Of a DNA stretch of 64,000 nucleotides, positions 13,701-28,700 are shown piece after piece. Position 1 is the first letter of the stretch; each line of letters starts with the position of its first letter. The position numbers and the translations under genes are program-made. The notes below the pieces were generated by a model. That model searched no databases. It saw only the letters and a list, made by a program, of their open reading frames with translations, and had not been told where the DNA came from. Origin of the DNA: Tridacna crocea (taxonomy: Eukaryota; Mollusca; Bivalvia; Cardiida; Cardiidae); contig OX031072.1 of assembly GCA_943736015.1 (NCBI GenBank), positions 17,139,501 to 17,203,500 on the forward strand. The letters are read 5' to 3'.

Positions 13701-16700
13701 ATGCACTGACGGACAGACAGGCTGATTCCAGTATAACCACCCCACACACACACACAAAAAACCATTTGTTTTGTGGAGATCTAAGAAAATAGTCCAAATA
13801 TGAATAAATGTTATAAAAAAAGTATAAGGTCCAATTTCCGTGAGGAAAGAAAGGTCCCTGAATAGACCAAAAACCTTTCTGGTATGCCTTGAATCCATCA
13901 TTGGTTCATTGGTGACAATTTTCTTCATGATATTTAACTTACGTTTCAAACTTAGACCTCCAAGCTCAGCTGAGAGACTAACAAGTTTAGGGTTGAAGCT
14001 GAGGTCTAGTTCTGTTAGCTCTATGAGGTTCTTTATGTCATCAGGTACAGACTGTATACCATGGTGCCTCAATATAAGCCTTTTCAGTTTTTTCATCTCA
14101 AATATCATGGATGGTATACCACCAGCTGCATTAAAAACAAGATTAATTCTGTTTTGCTTTGATTTGAACGGGGCCTTTGGCTCTTATTAACTCTGGAACA
14201 CATATAACCCTTCACTAAATAATCCCTGGTTTTTACAACCCAGAAGAAAATGAATTCTAAACCACATTTTGGGAAAAGGAGAAAATGCTGGTAACAAGCA
14301 TTAATTTTCTCTTTTTCCCACAATGTTTTCTACTCTTCTAAACTCAAGTTTCAATTTTTGTGTCACATTTATATTGTCATCTGCAAATGCTGGCAATTTG
14401 TACAAGTGTAAAATTTTGTAATTTTGTACAGAGTTAAAACTTTCAACAACTCTGCTTTTGAAAACATTTTAGAATAAGAAAAATGCAGGTAAGCAGCATA
14501 TGCTTCCTTTTCCAGAATCTCCTCTACACTTTCACAAACAAAAAAACACCATTTACTCTTCAATAAATATGTAATAAGCAAATGCTAATGATTTTTGCAA
14601 GTCTAGAATTTTGTTGTTTGGTATAGAGTTTAGCAGTTTTTTGGTCATTTTATGGTGACCAGTCATTTCTTTTATGTCTTTCCTAAGGGCCATCAAAGCT
14701 CTTCCCAGGGTTCTGGTTAATGCTTGAAATGCAAAAGGAAACATCACTGTGACTAGCACCATCATTAAGGATCAAACTTGGACTTCCAGATCACATTTTA
14801 AACACTAACTTTTGAACCACAAAAGTTGAACTATTGATCCTTAATCTGTGTTGTCTTTGAGAATGAGAAAATGATATTATTTCTGTTAGTTATGGCAACA
14901 AAATCTTAAAGAAAGTCAAAATTGATTGAGTGATACATAGGTATTTTATACCACTTTTAACTATTATCATATATCTTCACAACTTAGTTATTCATGTGTC
15001 CTAATAATTATGTGCAGATACCACGCTAGGGCTCACGAGGGACACTCCCTTGGAAAATCGTCACCTTACCTAAGAATTGAATTCAGGACCCTTATGCTGC
15101 AAAGTCTACACCTCACCACTAAACTATGCAGAGCCGAAAAGAAATTCATAAAAATGCTATGCTATGATACTAGTAGATGAACGGTTCCTATCTCAGTGAT
15201 ATTGATTAACCCTTTCCCAAACGACAACTTTTAGAAACTTCCAAACTGAAAGAGTTTTCAAAAGACTTGTACAGTGTTTTCAAAAGACTTGTACTGCAGA
15301 CACCTAAAAACCAGGGCTTGTTTGAGAAAACGTTAAGCCAGGAAAAGATCTAGATAAAGTCAGGACTTCGGTTAAAATTGGTATATCATTAGTGTTTCCC
15401 TTTTCATTGTAAAGCAGTATTATTCCTTCAAAGACAGTAATTGTCATATTTTACAATTTTTTATGGTTTTTGTTTAGTCTGATTACACAGGTGACTGATT
15501 ATGTCTTACAGCCAAAGATCCAGTTTTTAAAAAAATTGTAGCATAACAATAAGTTACTCAGTACAGGTATTTTCAACCTTCAGAACATTTATAGAACTTT
15601 AATTCATGATAGCTATCCATGCTTTCAAAGATGCCGTGGGAAGAGGAAAAAATGCTGGTCATGGCATTTACTCCTCAAAACAGATTCTTTTCTACCTTTA
15701 CAAGACAAATCCGACACTTTTAAAATCCAACAAGGAATATGACAGATATTAAGCATACACAACCACTGACAGATGGACAGACAGGCAAACTGACAGATAA
15801 CTGCCAAAAGCAACAAAATCAATCTGTGGGTATAATTGATAATACTAACACTAGACTTATGCTCAAATACTGAAAAACAGCTTACAGTTTTCAAACTTCA
15901 GACTGCCTTCACCAAATCTGGGGTAACTAGGAAACAAGATGTTGATGTTCATACTAATCACCTCCTCTGGAGTAAGGTTACTAGACAGATCCGCATCTGC
16001 TGCCTTGAATAATGACGCCTTCTCCTGGATAAAAGAATGAATACTTTTAAGTCCTTAACCAAATATTCCTGCACATTCTCTGCAGTCTGATCTTGATCTA
16101 CAATGTCCACAAATGCAAACTCAGTTGCTGTCAGCAGCTTAAGAATTAAAACAAGGGTCCATAGAGAGTTATTCCTCATTCTTAGTTTTAATTTTTTAGT
16201 CACATTCATTTTGCTGTAAGCAAAAGGTTCCAATTGGGACTAGTTTACAATTCTGTTGTTTGGTAAAGAGTTAAATGTGGCTCAAATAGTAACTTCTGTC
16301 TTTGATAAGGTAGAAAACATTTTGAGAAAAGGAGAAAATGCTGTATTTTTTTTTCCTTTACCAACAATCATCAATGTTTTCAAAAGCTTGTATTTTTCAG
16401 GATTATTAACACTCAGTATTTTGTGGTGTTACAAGCATTTTACACCTTTTCTCACAACAATTTCAAATGCTCATTCTTTAGGGTAATTAAAACTAAAGTT
16501 TAATTATTAAGTTCGAAACACAGTATCTGTGTTAATAGATTGATTTAATCTGTCTCTTTGTAGGAGCAGTGTTACGATGCAAAGATACAGAATAAACTAA
16601 GGGCAACAAAAATACTATTAAAATAAATCTAACATACATCCTCTGTCATTGCTGCTGTCACAAAGTTTGTATTGAGAGTTTGTATAAAAGCCCTGTAGGA

Positions 16701-19700
16701 CTGGAAAGTAGACACTGGAAACCATGGCACTCCGCTCAGATCAAGGCTTGTCAATGGTAATTCATGAAAACCTGATGGCAGTTTTGAAATCTTATTCTGT
16801 CCAAGACTCAATGTCATCAATTTGTTAAGATTGGTGAGTTCAGACAGATCTGCAATTACACCAATATTCTCCGCTAGCAAATCTTCCAGATTGATCAGTT
16901 TGCAGACAACTTTTGGAAGCTCATTAAATGGATTATCAGAGATATCCAAATATGTTATTGATTCTGCTAGTTCTGATAAATCAGCTGGCAGACTTTTGAT
17001 GCTGTTCCTTGAAATATCGAAATGTGCTAATTCCTTTAGATTTCCTATACCAGCTGGTAGCTCACTCAGGTTGTTGTTTGAAACACTCAGAATTTCTAAG
17101 GCTGTGAACTTTGCGAAGAAATCGTCTGGTAGTTTTTCAAGACGGTTGTCGTTGAATTCAAGCTTGGTCATGAATGGATAGAACTGCTTGAAATCATCCA
17201 TGCATACTTCTCGCAGATCTTTGTTTGTCATCATCGACATTGAGTGGCCTCTGCACTTAATATTAGTGTCTGTGCCAGTCAGTAATCCATCCGAATATTC
17301 TTTACATTTCACAGCCTTGTTGAATATCTCAATAGCAACCTAAAATATAATTGAAGCTGAAAGAATTTAAATTTTTACCAAACAACAAAATTTTAGACTG
17401 GTCCGAATTCAAAGCACTTGCAGATGACAAATTAAGCGTAACTCAAAGATTGAAATTTGTTTCCAGCAGGGTGGAAAACTTTGTGGGAAAGGGTGAAAAA
17501 ATTTTGAGACCCTGATCAGGCACAAATTAAACTCTAAAGAGCCAAAGAAGCCCACTAGACATTTTCAGTCTAGAAATAAGACTCAGACAATTGCAATTTC
17601 AAGACTGCTTTTCTTCAGAATGTCTCAGCTAAGAGGAATTGTAGGTCAAAGATCAGTCTGTATATTGTGCATTTGTATCTCCTTAAGACATTACCACACA
17701 ATCCCTACTTTTGATGCTCCTGAGAAAGAGGCCTTTAGAAAACATTTGGGAAAAGGAGAAAATGCTGGTTACCCGCATTTTCTCCTTTTCCCACAATGTT
17801 TTCTACCCTTTACAAATCAAATTTCAAATTTTCAGTTAATTTTGTCGTCTGCAAATGCTTTCAATATGGACAAGTATATAATATTGTCATTTGGTAACGA
17901 GTTAACTCCTTACCAAACGACAAAATTTTGGACTAAACCAACTGTTTCACAAGAATGCACATTACATATTATGTGCATGCTAATTTTGCTTGACACTCTC
18001 AGCAAATATATCTTTGGTTATGAAATTGCAGGATAAGAGAGACAGAGGAAGGGATTGATTGTTTGTGTGGTTTAACACTGTTTTCAACATTATTTCAGTT
18101 ATATCGCGGAGGCCAGTGCACCTATCCATCATTTCCTGGAGTTTCTGTTACCAGTACTCCACACAAAATTCTTTCCAAGCCACTGGCTGCTTTCCCTAAT
18201 AACCATCGTCGAAACAAAGATCAGAGGTGGAATGAGAGAGGGGAATGAATCTTATTGCAATAACTATCATTAATCCCTCGAAAGAAATTGGCCGAGCCGG
18301 GGATTGAACCGAAGACCCCCTGTTCTCAAGTCCTGTTTGCTATCGACTGAGCTATGGGGGCCCGACTACAGAGACAGGGAGACAGAGGCATAGAGACAGA
18401 AATAGACACACAGAGAGGATGGAGGAGGAGTGGGAGGAGAGAGATATAGAAAAATATTAGAAAGAGAACTAAAACTTACCCTTGGTGACCTCACTTCCTT
18501 ATTTGTCTTCCTGCTGGACAAAAATTCCAAAATTGTCTGGTACAGAAAGCATACCTTCAGCATCAGTTGATTTCCTTCTGTCTGTCAGAAATAAGTTGAA
18601 AAATTAATGTTTAACTCATTACCAGATAAACAAAATTTTGCATTAAATTGCATTGAGGGTGGTACACCCCTCAATTAAAGATTATTCAAATAATGAAATT
18701 TGTCTGAGGAAAAGGAGAAAACAATTTGTGAAAAGGGACTACAGCTGTCACCGAATGTGACGTAATACTCCCACCACCGCTTTGACAGAAACGGGCAATT
18801 ATTTGAACACAGACAGACACACAGACGGACGCACAGACAGACAGGTAGAAGGAGGGATGGATGGACAACACAAAAACTATATCCCTCCACCTTTGGGGGG
18901 GATAAAGAAGGGCACAAAATGTGTCAAAAATGTTTTATATTTACCTACCCTCATTGGTTTGCCTTTTGATGGTTAATAACTTGCCTAAATTTGAAGTACC
19001 GGTAACATAGATATGAGAAAATGTGAAAGTCATTGTATGTCAATGACCCAGTAGATGACAATGATAGGGCTATGACAAAGTTAACTCTACCAAACGACAA
19101 AATTTTAGACCAGTCCAAATTGAAAACACTTGCAGACAACAAAATAAACATAACTCAAAAATTAAAATTTGTTTCCAGCAGGATAGAAAACATTATGGGA
19201 AAAGGAGAAAATGCTGGTTACCAGCATTTTCTCCTTTTCCAACAATGTTTTCAAAAGGCTTCTATCTAAGGGTCCTAAAAACCAGGGATTGTTTTGTGAT
19301 TAAAGGGTTAAAAAGTCTACAACTTAGAAGTAGAGAGAGGTGAGTCCATGATACTACCTCTATGTTTTCTTCCATGACAGTCATGAAAGGGATACATATG
19401 TGAAATGAACTTACTCTGTTTCTTATGCTGTTCATTCCTTGCACTAACTGGGTACAATTTGAGGGTAAAGTTTCCTGTAACAGATAATAAAAACTCCCTT
19501 TTAATGCATTTCAAAATATCTGACGCACAACAAATAAACTAGTATCAGGTAGTAAACAGTGTATATTCAAGATCAACCTGTACAACCCATTCAGTCTGAT
19601 CTTGATCTACACTGTTACTAATGCTACTTAAGTTTTCAGTGAAAGAGTAGAGTTTTTTGTACAAAATATCTCCCTGTACAATATTTATTTCACCGAGAGA

Positions 19701-22700
19701 AAACAAAGAAAAATTTAAATTATCTTGTATTTTCTATCGGTTGGTATGCAATACATATGCAGAATACATACTGAGAGGATTCTGTGAAAAATTCTGTCAT
19801 TGGGCCACATTTAATTAAAATAATTTCTTATATGAAACACTCTGTTGTAACTTTAACCCTACATCACACAATGACAACTTTTAACGTCCCTGAATAAGAG
19901 GCCTTTTGAAAACTTTGTGGAAAAACGAGAAAAAGCTGGTAACCATCATTTTCACCTTTTCCCACTAAGTTTTCTACTCGATCAAAGAAAAATTGCAACA
20001 TTGGAGCCACTATGAAATTATTACCTGCAAATGCTTTCAATTTGGATAGGTCTAAAATCCTGCTATGTAGAAAAGGTTTAAAACTGATTCCCAAAAGAAG
20101 ATTAGTTGTCTACTTATGATATATGTTGTGGGGCATTGATACATGGTAATGCCAGAAAAACATTTGCATTTTCTTTCAAGAAAGCATTTTCTTGGGTCTT
20201 TGAAATAAAAGAAATCCACAAGGACTCGAGTAAGGTAATCAAGCGGATGGCTTAAAACTACATGCACCATCTTTTCAGAAGCAAGAAAAAAACTCAACAC
20301 TGGCACACTTGTGAGAGGAGGCACTGCCATCCTTTATTTGGATTTTGGATAATGTATATGACTGCATACATTTAAAATTAACCCTTTACCACACAATGCT
20401 GCCTTTTGATCCCCCTGGGAAAGAAGCCTTTTGAAAAAATTGTGGGAAAAGGAGAAAATGCTGATCACCAGCATTTTCTCCTTTTCCCACAAAATTTTCT
20501 ATCATGTCAAAGAAAAGTAGCACCGTTTGAAATATACATGTGCAAATATTTTCGATTTGGACAAGGCTAGAATTTTGTTGTCTGGTAAAGGGTTAACTGA
20601 CTTTGACATTCTAGAAATAATTTGCTCTAAATGAATATTTTTAGCTATTGCATATACTTTTCATTTGAGTGATTGATTGATTGTATCGTGCATGATGTCA
20701 TTTTCAACATTAAATCAATTATATCATGGTGACTACAGCACCTATCCATGCTCTTCTGAGGTTTCTTTTACCACTATTTCTCACAATACTTTTTCTAAGC
20801 CACTGGCTTCTTTACCACATAACCATCATCAAAACAATGATCAGTAGTAGCAGAGGAACAAATCTTGTCGCCCTGACTATCATCAATCTTTGGGAAGAAA
20901 TTGGCGGAGCCAGGGAATGAACCAGGAACGCCCTGTTATTGAAACATGTATTCTACCATCTGCAATACAAGGATTTGTTCAAGCGAAGTGTCTATTATAC
21001 ATACAGATTGTAAAAGCAGTCCCCTATAGCAGAACTGCAAATAGACAGCCAAGTCTTCAATGGATTTGTCTTCTGTGAACTTTGTTCCTGTTGAATCAAC
21101 AAAATGAAGCAGTTCCATTTCTGAAAAATTAAGAAATAAAAAAGAATATGATTTTCATTTACCCAACATAAAATTCTGTAAAAGAGATGTTATAACATGA
21201 ACCTATGTAAGTTCATGTTGCTGGCTCAGTAACTGTAACTGAAAATACAAACTAATTTAACCATCAGAAGGAGGAGTGGACGAGGAAAGAGATAGACCGA
21301 CATATTTTTTTAACCCTTTACCAGAAGATGAAATTTTAGTCTTGTCCAAAGTAAAAAAATTTGCAGATGACAAACAATTTAAATGTGGCTCAAATGTTTT
21401 AATTTTTCTTTAATAGAGAAGAAAATATTGTGGGAAAAGAAGAAAATGCTGGTTTCAAGCATTTTCTTCTTTTTAAACAATGTTTTCAAACACTTCTTTC
21501 CAAGGAGAGTCAAAAGTTAAGACATCAACAAGAAAACAGACTTCTTTAGACAACACACCAATTGTGGCTAGAATAATTAGCATTCTGTTTGAATCACAGA
21601 ACGAAAGGAAAAAACAACGATGTTGATGATCATTCTCTTCTTTTCCAAGAGTGTTTTAACCCTTTACCACACAGGGTAATTTTAGCCATATCCAACTCGA
21701 AAACATTTGCAGATGATAATTTTGTACTGGCTCAAATGATGCAATTTTTGTATGATAGAGTGGAATACTTTGTGGGAAAAGGAGAAAATGCTGGTTACCA
21801 GCATTTTCTCCTTTTCCCACAAAGTTTTCAAAAGGCCTCTTCCTCGGGGTCATTAAAAGTTGTTATTGTGTGGTAAAGGATTAAAAAAATGTCTTTCTCT
21901 ATATAAGAAGAATAATGAATCATTCAGTAAAGGAATAATAATACAATGATACTTACTTAACCCTGGACAAACAATGTGAACATTCTGCTGTGAAAAGTCC
22001 ATAAGAGACAGAATACTTGGATTTCTCAGGGTCTGTAGGTTCAAACCAGTAGGTAGAAGGCAGAAAAACTTGTTGTGAGAGGTGAAGAAGTTGAACAATT
22101 CCTGATTCATTGCACACTTTTTCATAATGTTGTATTCATACACTGTGAAAAAAAACAACAAAACCTTGATTGATTGACTTTGCATTTATTCACTGTCGCC
22201 ATGGGTTACCCATATGGGTGATGCCTCCTGAAGGCTGTTAGTATTGTTGCAGGAGACAGTGCAGATACAGGGTGAAGCCCATCTAAAGTTACGCCTGGTT
22301 CTTTTACGTGCTCTGTGTATATCAACGTTACACAGGACCTAGGTATAGCGTCTCATCCGAAAGACTCTCAGTCGTTTTAGATGGTCAGCCATGGGGATCG
22401 AACCCACACCCTCTAAGGACTCAAAACATCATATTCATGAGTCCTACACTCTACCTATTGAAATATGCAGGCTGGTCTACAAAATCTTGTCTTTTGCAAA
22501 CACTAATTAAATGTTCTATTGTGCTGCACTGTCGATGCTTTGCCCTTTTAGTGCTAAATAGAGTAAGGGTAAGTCAACCTCTATTTGATGGCTGAAAAAA
22601 CATTCCACTGAAACTAAAAGAGATCTTTTATGTTACAGGCTTCATGAAACAATTTGATGGCACAGATCTAAAACCAGATGTCATGTGTAATTTGGGCCCA

Positions 22701-25700
22701 TATTCACCAACCATTTTTAAGATTGTTCTTGGTTTCAGTGTCCAGAATTTTCTAAATTTGAAAATAACACAACTTCTGATTGGCCAAACCAAATGGTCTA
22801 GCTAATAGACAGTTAAGTTATTTTCAAGTTAGAAAATCTTGAAAAATAAGACTAACAATATTCTAAAGCATAATTGGTCAATATGGGCCCTGATCTTGCC
22901 TATAATGCAGAAAAAGGTAAAACAATAGAAATAATTTGCACATAATATCAGTATAAAGTGAAGTCCAACAACACTATAAAACATTATATCTGTCTGCCTG
23001 TCTGTCTGTTTTACATCTCACAGCAGACCGCCTTTAACCCTTTACCATATGATCACAAGTTTTAACAACCCTTTTGGGGGAAGGCTTCTGAGTGCTGTTA
23101 ACCCATTACCACACAATCCCTACTTTTGACGCCCCTGAGAAAGAAGCCTTTTGAAAACACTGTAGGAAAAGGAGAAAATGCTGGTAACCAGCATTTTCTC
23201 CTTTTCCGACAGTGTTTACTACCCTTCCCAGAACAAACTTCAAATTTTCAGTCACCTTTATCTTGTCGTCTGCAAATGCTTTCAATTTGAACCAGTCTAA
23301 AATTATGTCGTGTGGTAAAGAGTTAACAAGCATTTTATCATCTTTGAAAAAGGTTTCCAGCCCTTTCAAAGACAAATTAGGTAATTTGAGACACACTCAA
23401 TATGTCAATATAGATTTGACATGAGTTGGTTTTTGAGATAAAATTCCATTAAGCCAGCTTTTGGCAAGCTTAACTCTGTACCAAACGAGAAAATCTTTGA
23501 CTTGTTCGAATTAAAAGCAGACAAAATCAATGTGACTCAAAAATTGAAAATCAACATAAGAAGAATAGAAAACCAGCATTTTTTCCTTTTCCCACAGTGT
23601 TTTCAGACTGCTTCTTCCTCTGGGGTGAAAAACCATGGATTGTTTGGTAAAGGGTTAATAAAATTTTTCTTGACCGGTTTAATAAAATTTTATCTTAAAC
23701 GCCCATGTATATCAGATTCTTTTTATCACATGATGATATTTCACAGATTATTGGTCAGATGATCAAAACCATTTTCTATGCATCTGCAGTAATATCCATA
23801 AAAGCCATTCACAAGAACTATGAAATCTGTTTAACTCTTTACCAAACGACAAAATTTTAGACTGGTCCAAATTGAAAGCATTTGCAGACGACAAAATAAA
23901 AGAGACCGAAATTTCGAAATTTCTTTGGGGAAGGGAAGAAAACATTGTGGGAAAAGGAGAAAATGCTGGTTACCAACATTTTCTCCTTTTCCCACAATGT
24001 TTTCAGAGGGCTTCTTTCTCAGGGTCGTTAAAAGTCGGGATTGTGTGGTAAAGAGTTAAAATGACGTCAAAAATGACATCACACAAATAGTGATATCGAA
24101 CATCATCATCATGGTTGTTTTTTTTTACCCTTGCCATGCGGCACTGCGCCATGCGGCGAGCAGTTATTGGTTCTTTACTATGGATGAACGACTATTTATT
24201 GAGATCAATATGTTTTAACACACTGCAACACCTCAAGGTTTAAGAAAAAATGTAAAAAATATATAGGTAAAAGCCTAAGGGCCTTATGAATAAGAACGAC
24301 CCTTATCAAACATGTTTAAGATAAGAAAATATATATTACACTGAAAACAAGGGAGTTTCATAAAGAAGTAAGGTTGTGAAAACATCAACTCACTAAGAAA
24401 ACAGTCAAAAGAGAGTGATGATTACTACCTTTTGGTCTATTCTTGAGTGAAGCACAAGGTGCAATAAAGGAAGTGGCTTTTGAAGCATAGGAGAAATTGG
24501 ACATAATCTCCATTAACTCTTCAGGTGGTGTTCCCTGGATTTGTTGCTGAAACAGAGGTAAAGTCATTTACAATTTAACTCTTTACCTACCACTAAAAAT
24601 AGTGAAAATGCCTTGAAAAATTGAAAGTACACAATTTCATATATGCAGACAACAAATTTAATGTGGCCCAAGTAACTTAACTCTTTACCAAACGACAAAA
24701 TTTTGGACTAGTCCAAATTGAAAGCATTTGCAGACAACAAATTAAATGTGAATCAAAAATTGCAATTTTATTTGGGAAGGGTAGAAAACATTGTGGGAAA
24801 GGGAGAAAGTGCTGGTTACCAGCATTTTCTCCTTTTCCCACATTGTTTTCAAAAGTTTTCAAAAGCTTTCTTTTTCAGAGTAGTTAAAAGTTGGGATTAT
24901 GTGGTAAAGAGTTAATCAGTTTTTACAAGGGTAGAAAAAAATGTTGGACAAAGACAAGACACAGGTTTAAGGCCAGCATATCTTTTTTTTTTTTTCAATT
25001 CTTTTAAAAAATTCTTTAAAAAAATTCTTTAAGAAAATTCAGAGATATTAACCCTTTTCTCCATAAGGCATTTGTATGGTATCTCTAATTGGCCCTAAAT
25101 AACAGCAAGGGTAAAGCAGTTTCTTATGTGCATATGACACCTTTTGATAGCATAGAAAACATCGTGACAAAAGGTGAAATTGCTCGTCACGAGCAATTTC
25201 ACCTTTTGCCACAATGTTTTCCAAAGGCTCCTACAAGCAATATGTAGAAATGAGTATCTGTGGAGTAAAGGGTTAAAGCATCAGGTTGCTCATCAGTAAA
25301 GCTTTAACCTTTGCCACATCCACGAAATATCTACCATCATAATTGTAGATATTTAATTCTTTAACAAAAAATCCCAACTTTTTACATCACTGAGAAATAA
25401 GCCTTTGGAAAACATGGTGGTAGAAGGAGAAAATGCTGGTAACCAGCATTTTCTCCTTTTACCACAATGTTTTCTACCTTTTCCAAACCAAGTTTCAAAT
25501 TTTCAGTCACATTTATTTTGTTGTCTGCAAATGCTTTCAATTTGGACCAGAGTTAAGGACCATTACTTAAATGTGGTTAAAATGATGGGATTTGACCTTA
25601 ACAAACTTGAAAACATTGTTAGAAACAGAGAAAATAACAGCTATCAGCATTTTTTTTCTTTTTCTCACAATATTTCTGAAATCTCTTGAAGTAAAGAAGG

Positions 25701-28700
25701 GGCATAACTGTCAAAAACACATTGTTGGCTATCTGCTTTCTTATATGGGTTCCCATTTTGATACATACCAACTTTTCCAAGTTTGAGGCAAACTTGTTCA
25801 TTAACTACAGGGATTTCAAAAAATGTCAAAGTTTTTAGCATGATGAGAATACAGACAAAAATGCAGACACCATCACCACTGCTGGAGCTCAGAGAATAAA
25901 TTGAGGTTTTTGACAGCCCAACTGAAAACATGTTATTGCTGAATAAAGCTTACAATATTATCCCATCCCAGGGAAGAGCTTTCTACAAAAATTGTGAGAC
26001 ATTGTCATTTTCTCCTTCTCCTGCAACTTTTTGTATCCTTTAATGAAAAATTCACTATTTGAGCCATAATAAATTTGTTGAATGCATGTGCTTTTAATTT
26101 GTACAAGTAAACACTTTGTAGCATGGAGAAAAGTTTACTTACATCTGTGAACCAATCATATGGGACAGGAGGCTGCTGGATTTCTTGTACACAGTATCTG
26201 AACCAGTCGAAGTCTCTGCGATGGTAATCTGTCAAAAAAAAAAAGTTTTAACTCTTCACCAAATGATACAACCTTAAACTAGTCCAAATTGAAAGCATTT
26301 GCAGACGACAAAATGCTAGAACGAGTTTTTGAAAATTTAGAGAAAATTCTGGGGAAAAGAAGACAAGAGGGCCATCGTGGCCCTGAAGTTGCTCACCTGA
26401 GTCTTTTGACCTAAAATGACCTATTTTTAATCTCCTTGGATATTGTGAGAAACATTCTACCAAGTTTTCATAATCATTGGACTGAAAATTGGCCTCTAGC
26501 TTGTACACAAGGTTTTTCTAGCATTTCTCTCTGTGACCTACATTTTAGCCCAACAAAGTCCATTTTCCCCATTGTAGATATTATCAAAATAAAGATTCTG
26601 ACCACATGGACAGGAAATGTGGCCTCTAGAGTGTACACAAGGTTTTTTCCAAGATTTGACATGGTAACCTAGTTTGTTACTCAATTTGACCCATTTTAAA
26701 TTCCATCATATAAATCATCCAAATTTTCACACGTAATGGGCAGAAAATGATGACTCTAGCTAAGCTTTACAACCTATTCAAAAAGATTTGTCCAAGTGAC
26801 CTAGTTTTTGACCTGACATGATCCATTTACAGACACAGTCAGATATCATTATGACAAATATTCTGACAAACATGCACAAGTATTGCACCAAAAATGTGGC
26901 CTCTACGGTCAACTTTATGACCAACCTTAATGAGTATTGCAGTGAAAATGTGGCCTCTTGAGCAATTACAAGGTTTTTGTAAGGTCTGAGCTAGTGACCT
27001 ACTTTTGTACTGACATGACCCACTTTCGATACCATCCAAAATATTTTCAAGACAAATATTTTGACCAACTTTCAAGAGTTTTGGTCTGAAAATGTGGCCT
27101 CTAGAACATACACACGGTAAAAGTTGTTGATGCACATCACACAACACATAACAGACACAGCATTATTATGAAAGATCACCTTAAGCACTTAATGCTCAGG
27201 TGAGCTAAAGATACTTGTTACCAACATTTTTTTTTCTTTTTTCGACATGTTTTGCAAAAGGATTCATTAGACTTCAGAAATATGTGCTGAAGGATTCAGC
27301 ACAGACTCACTGTGTGGGGCCTGTAACTCTGATCTCAAGGACCTGTTTGCTCTACCATTCTTCTTGAACCAGCCAATGGGATGAAGATCTACTGAATCAG
27401 GCTCAGCTACATAGTCGTATCGACTTGTCCACCCGTCAAAATGGATGAGCAATGTTCCATTTGGATACACTTCAGCTGCAAGATCAAAGAGGTCCATAAT
27501 TGTGAGGGAGATTCAATAAATACAGAAAAACCTATCTTCTTGCAGAAATCAAAAGCTAATTCATTTAACAGCTATTTAACTCTTTACCAAAGAACAAAAT
27601 TTTAGACAAGTTCAGATTGAAAGCATTTGCAGATAACAAAATAAATGTGGCTTAAAAATTGAAATTTGTTTGGGAAGGGTAGAAAACATTGTGGGAAAAG
27701 GAGAAAATGCTGGTTATTTTCTCCTTTTCCCATAATGTTTTCAGAAGGCTTCTTTTCAGGGTCGTTAAAAGTTCGGATTGTGTGGTATAGGGTTAATACA
27801 GATATTTCAGCAACCATTGTGTTTTGAAAACATTGTGACAAAAGCTGAATCTTGAGCAATTTCACCTATAGTCACAATGTTTGCTATCAAAAAGTACATC
27901 ACATGTATACAGTACAATCCCTACAATTTGTAAACCTTTCTGTGCTATGTGGTAAACTTGGCATAGATGGAATGCAGGGATTTTATAAAACAACTTCAAT
28001 GTAAAAATAAAATAGCTGTAAATATGCTTTTATATGTTATATGTTTTCCAGAATTTCAGTTCTAGTTATTTATATATACCAGCTTCTTTACTAAAAGAAA
28101 TAGATTCCTGTAGATCATATTTTTTACCAAATGGATTTTATCAAGTTTATTCATGTTTCTTTTCTTGATGTTTGTTTTTTATTTGATTTTATACTTGTTA
28201 ATTCAATTTCTCCCAAAATCAAACAGCTCCCTGCTTGAAAAAAAAAAAAGCTGTGTTGGCCAATTTTAAACACTTGTTTGAATTAAAGACAAAATTAATA
28301 CCACTGAAGCATCATGGAGCCCCAGACTGTGACTGGGAAGACTTAAGCTAGACACAAATACGTAGCTGCAGTGATACAACTAAAATACGATAAAAGCCAC
28401 CTCGAAAAAAAGGGCCAAGACAAAGGAAGATGACTGATTAAAAACAGCAAAAACTTACCAATTGTAGCAACACAGATCAAACTTGGATTCTGTCTATCCA
28501 ATGCCTCCAATCTCATTCCAGCTTCTACAGAATCAATTTTGTCCACCTGTGTCAGTGAGAAAAAGAAATTAAACCCTTTACTACATAATCTGGAGTTTCA
28601 ACAATCCTACAGAGAGTGTCTGAAAGCATTGTACTAAAAAAAATATCCTTTTCTCACCATGCTTTTTGCCACTTCAAACCAAAATCCAATTGTTTGATCC

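Noticed and set aside
13659-14108. 149-codon minus-strand frame taken as one continuous gene
   Set aside because: Only its first part is the LRR exon. After the GTAAGT donor at 13942 it reads into intron and a repeat element.
13840-14190. Plus-strand open frames opposite the LRR exons (also 16822-17181)
   Set aside because: They are antisense shadows of exons 31 and 29.
18285-18360. tRNA gene on the minus strand
   Set aside because: A and B boxes are present, but the acceptor and anticodon stems do not pair and a SINE body follows. It is called a SINE head.
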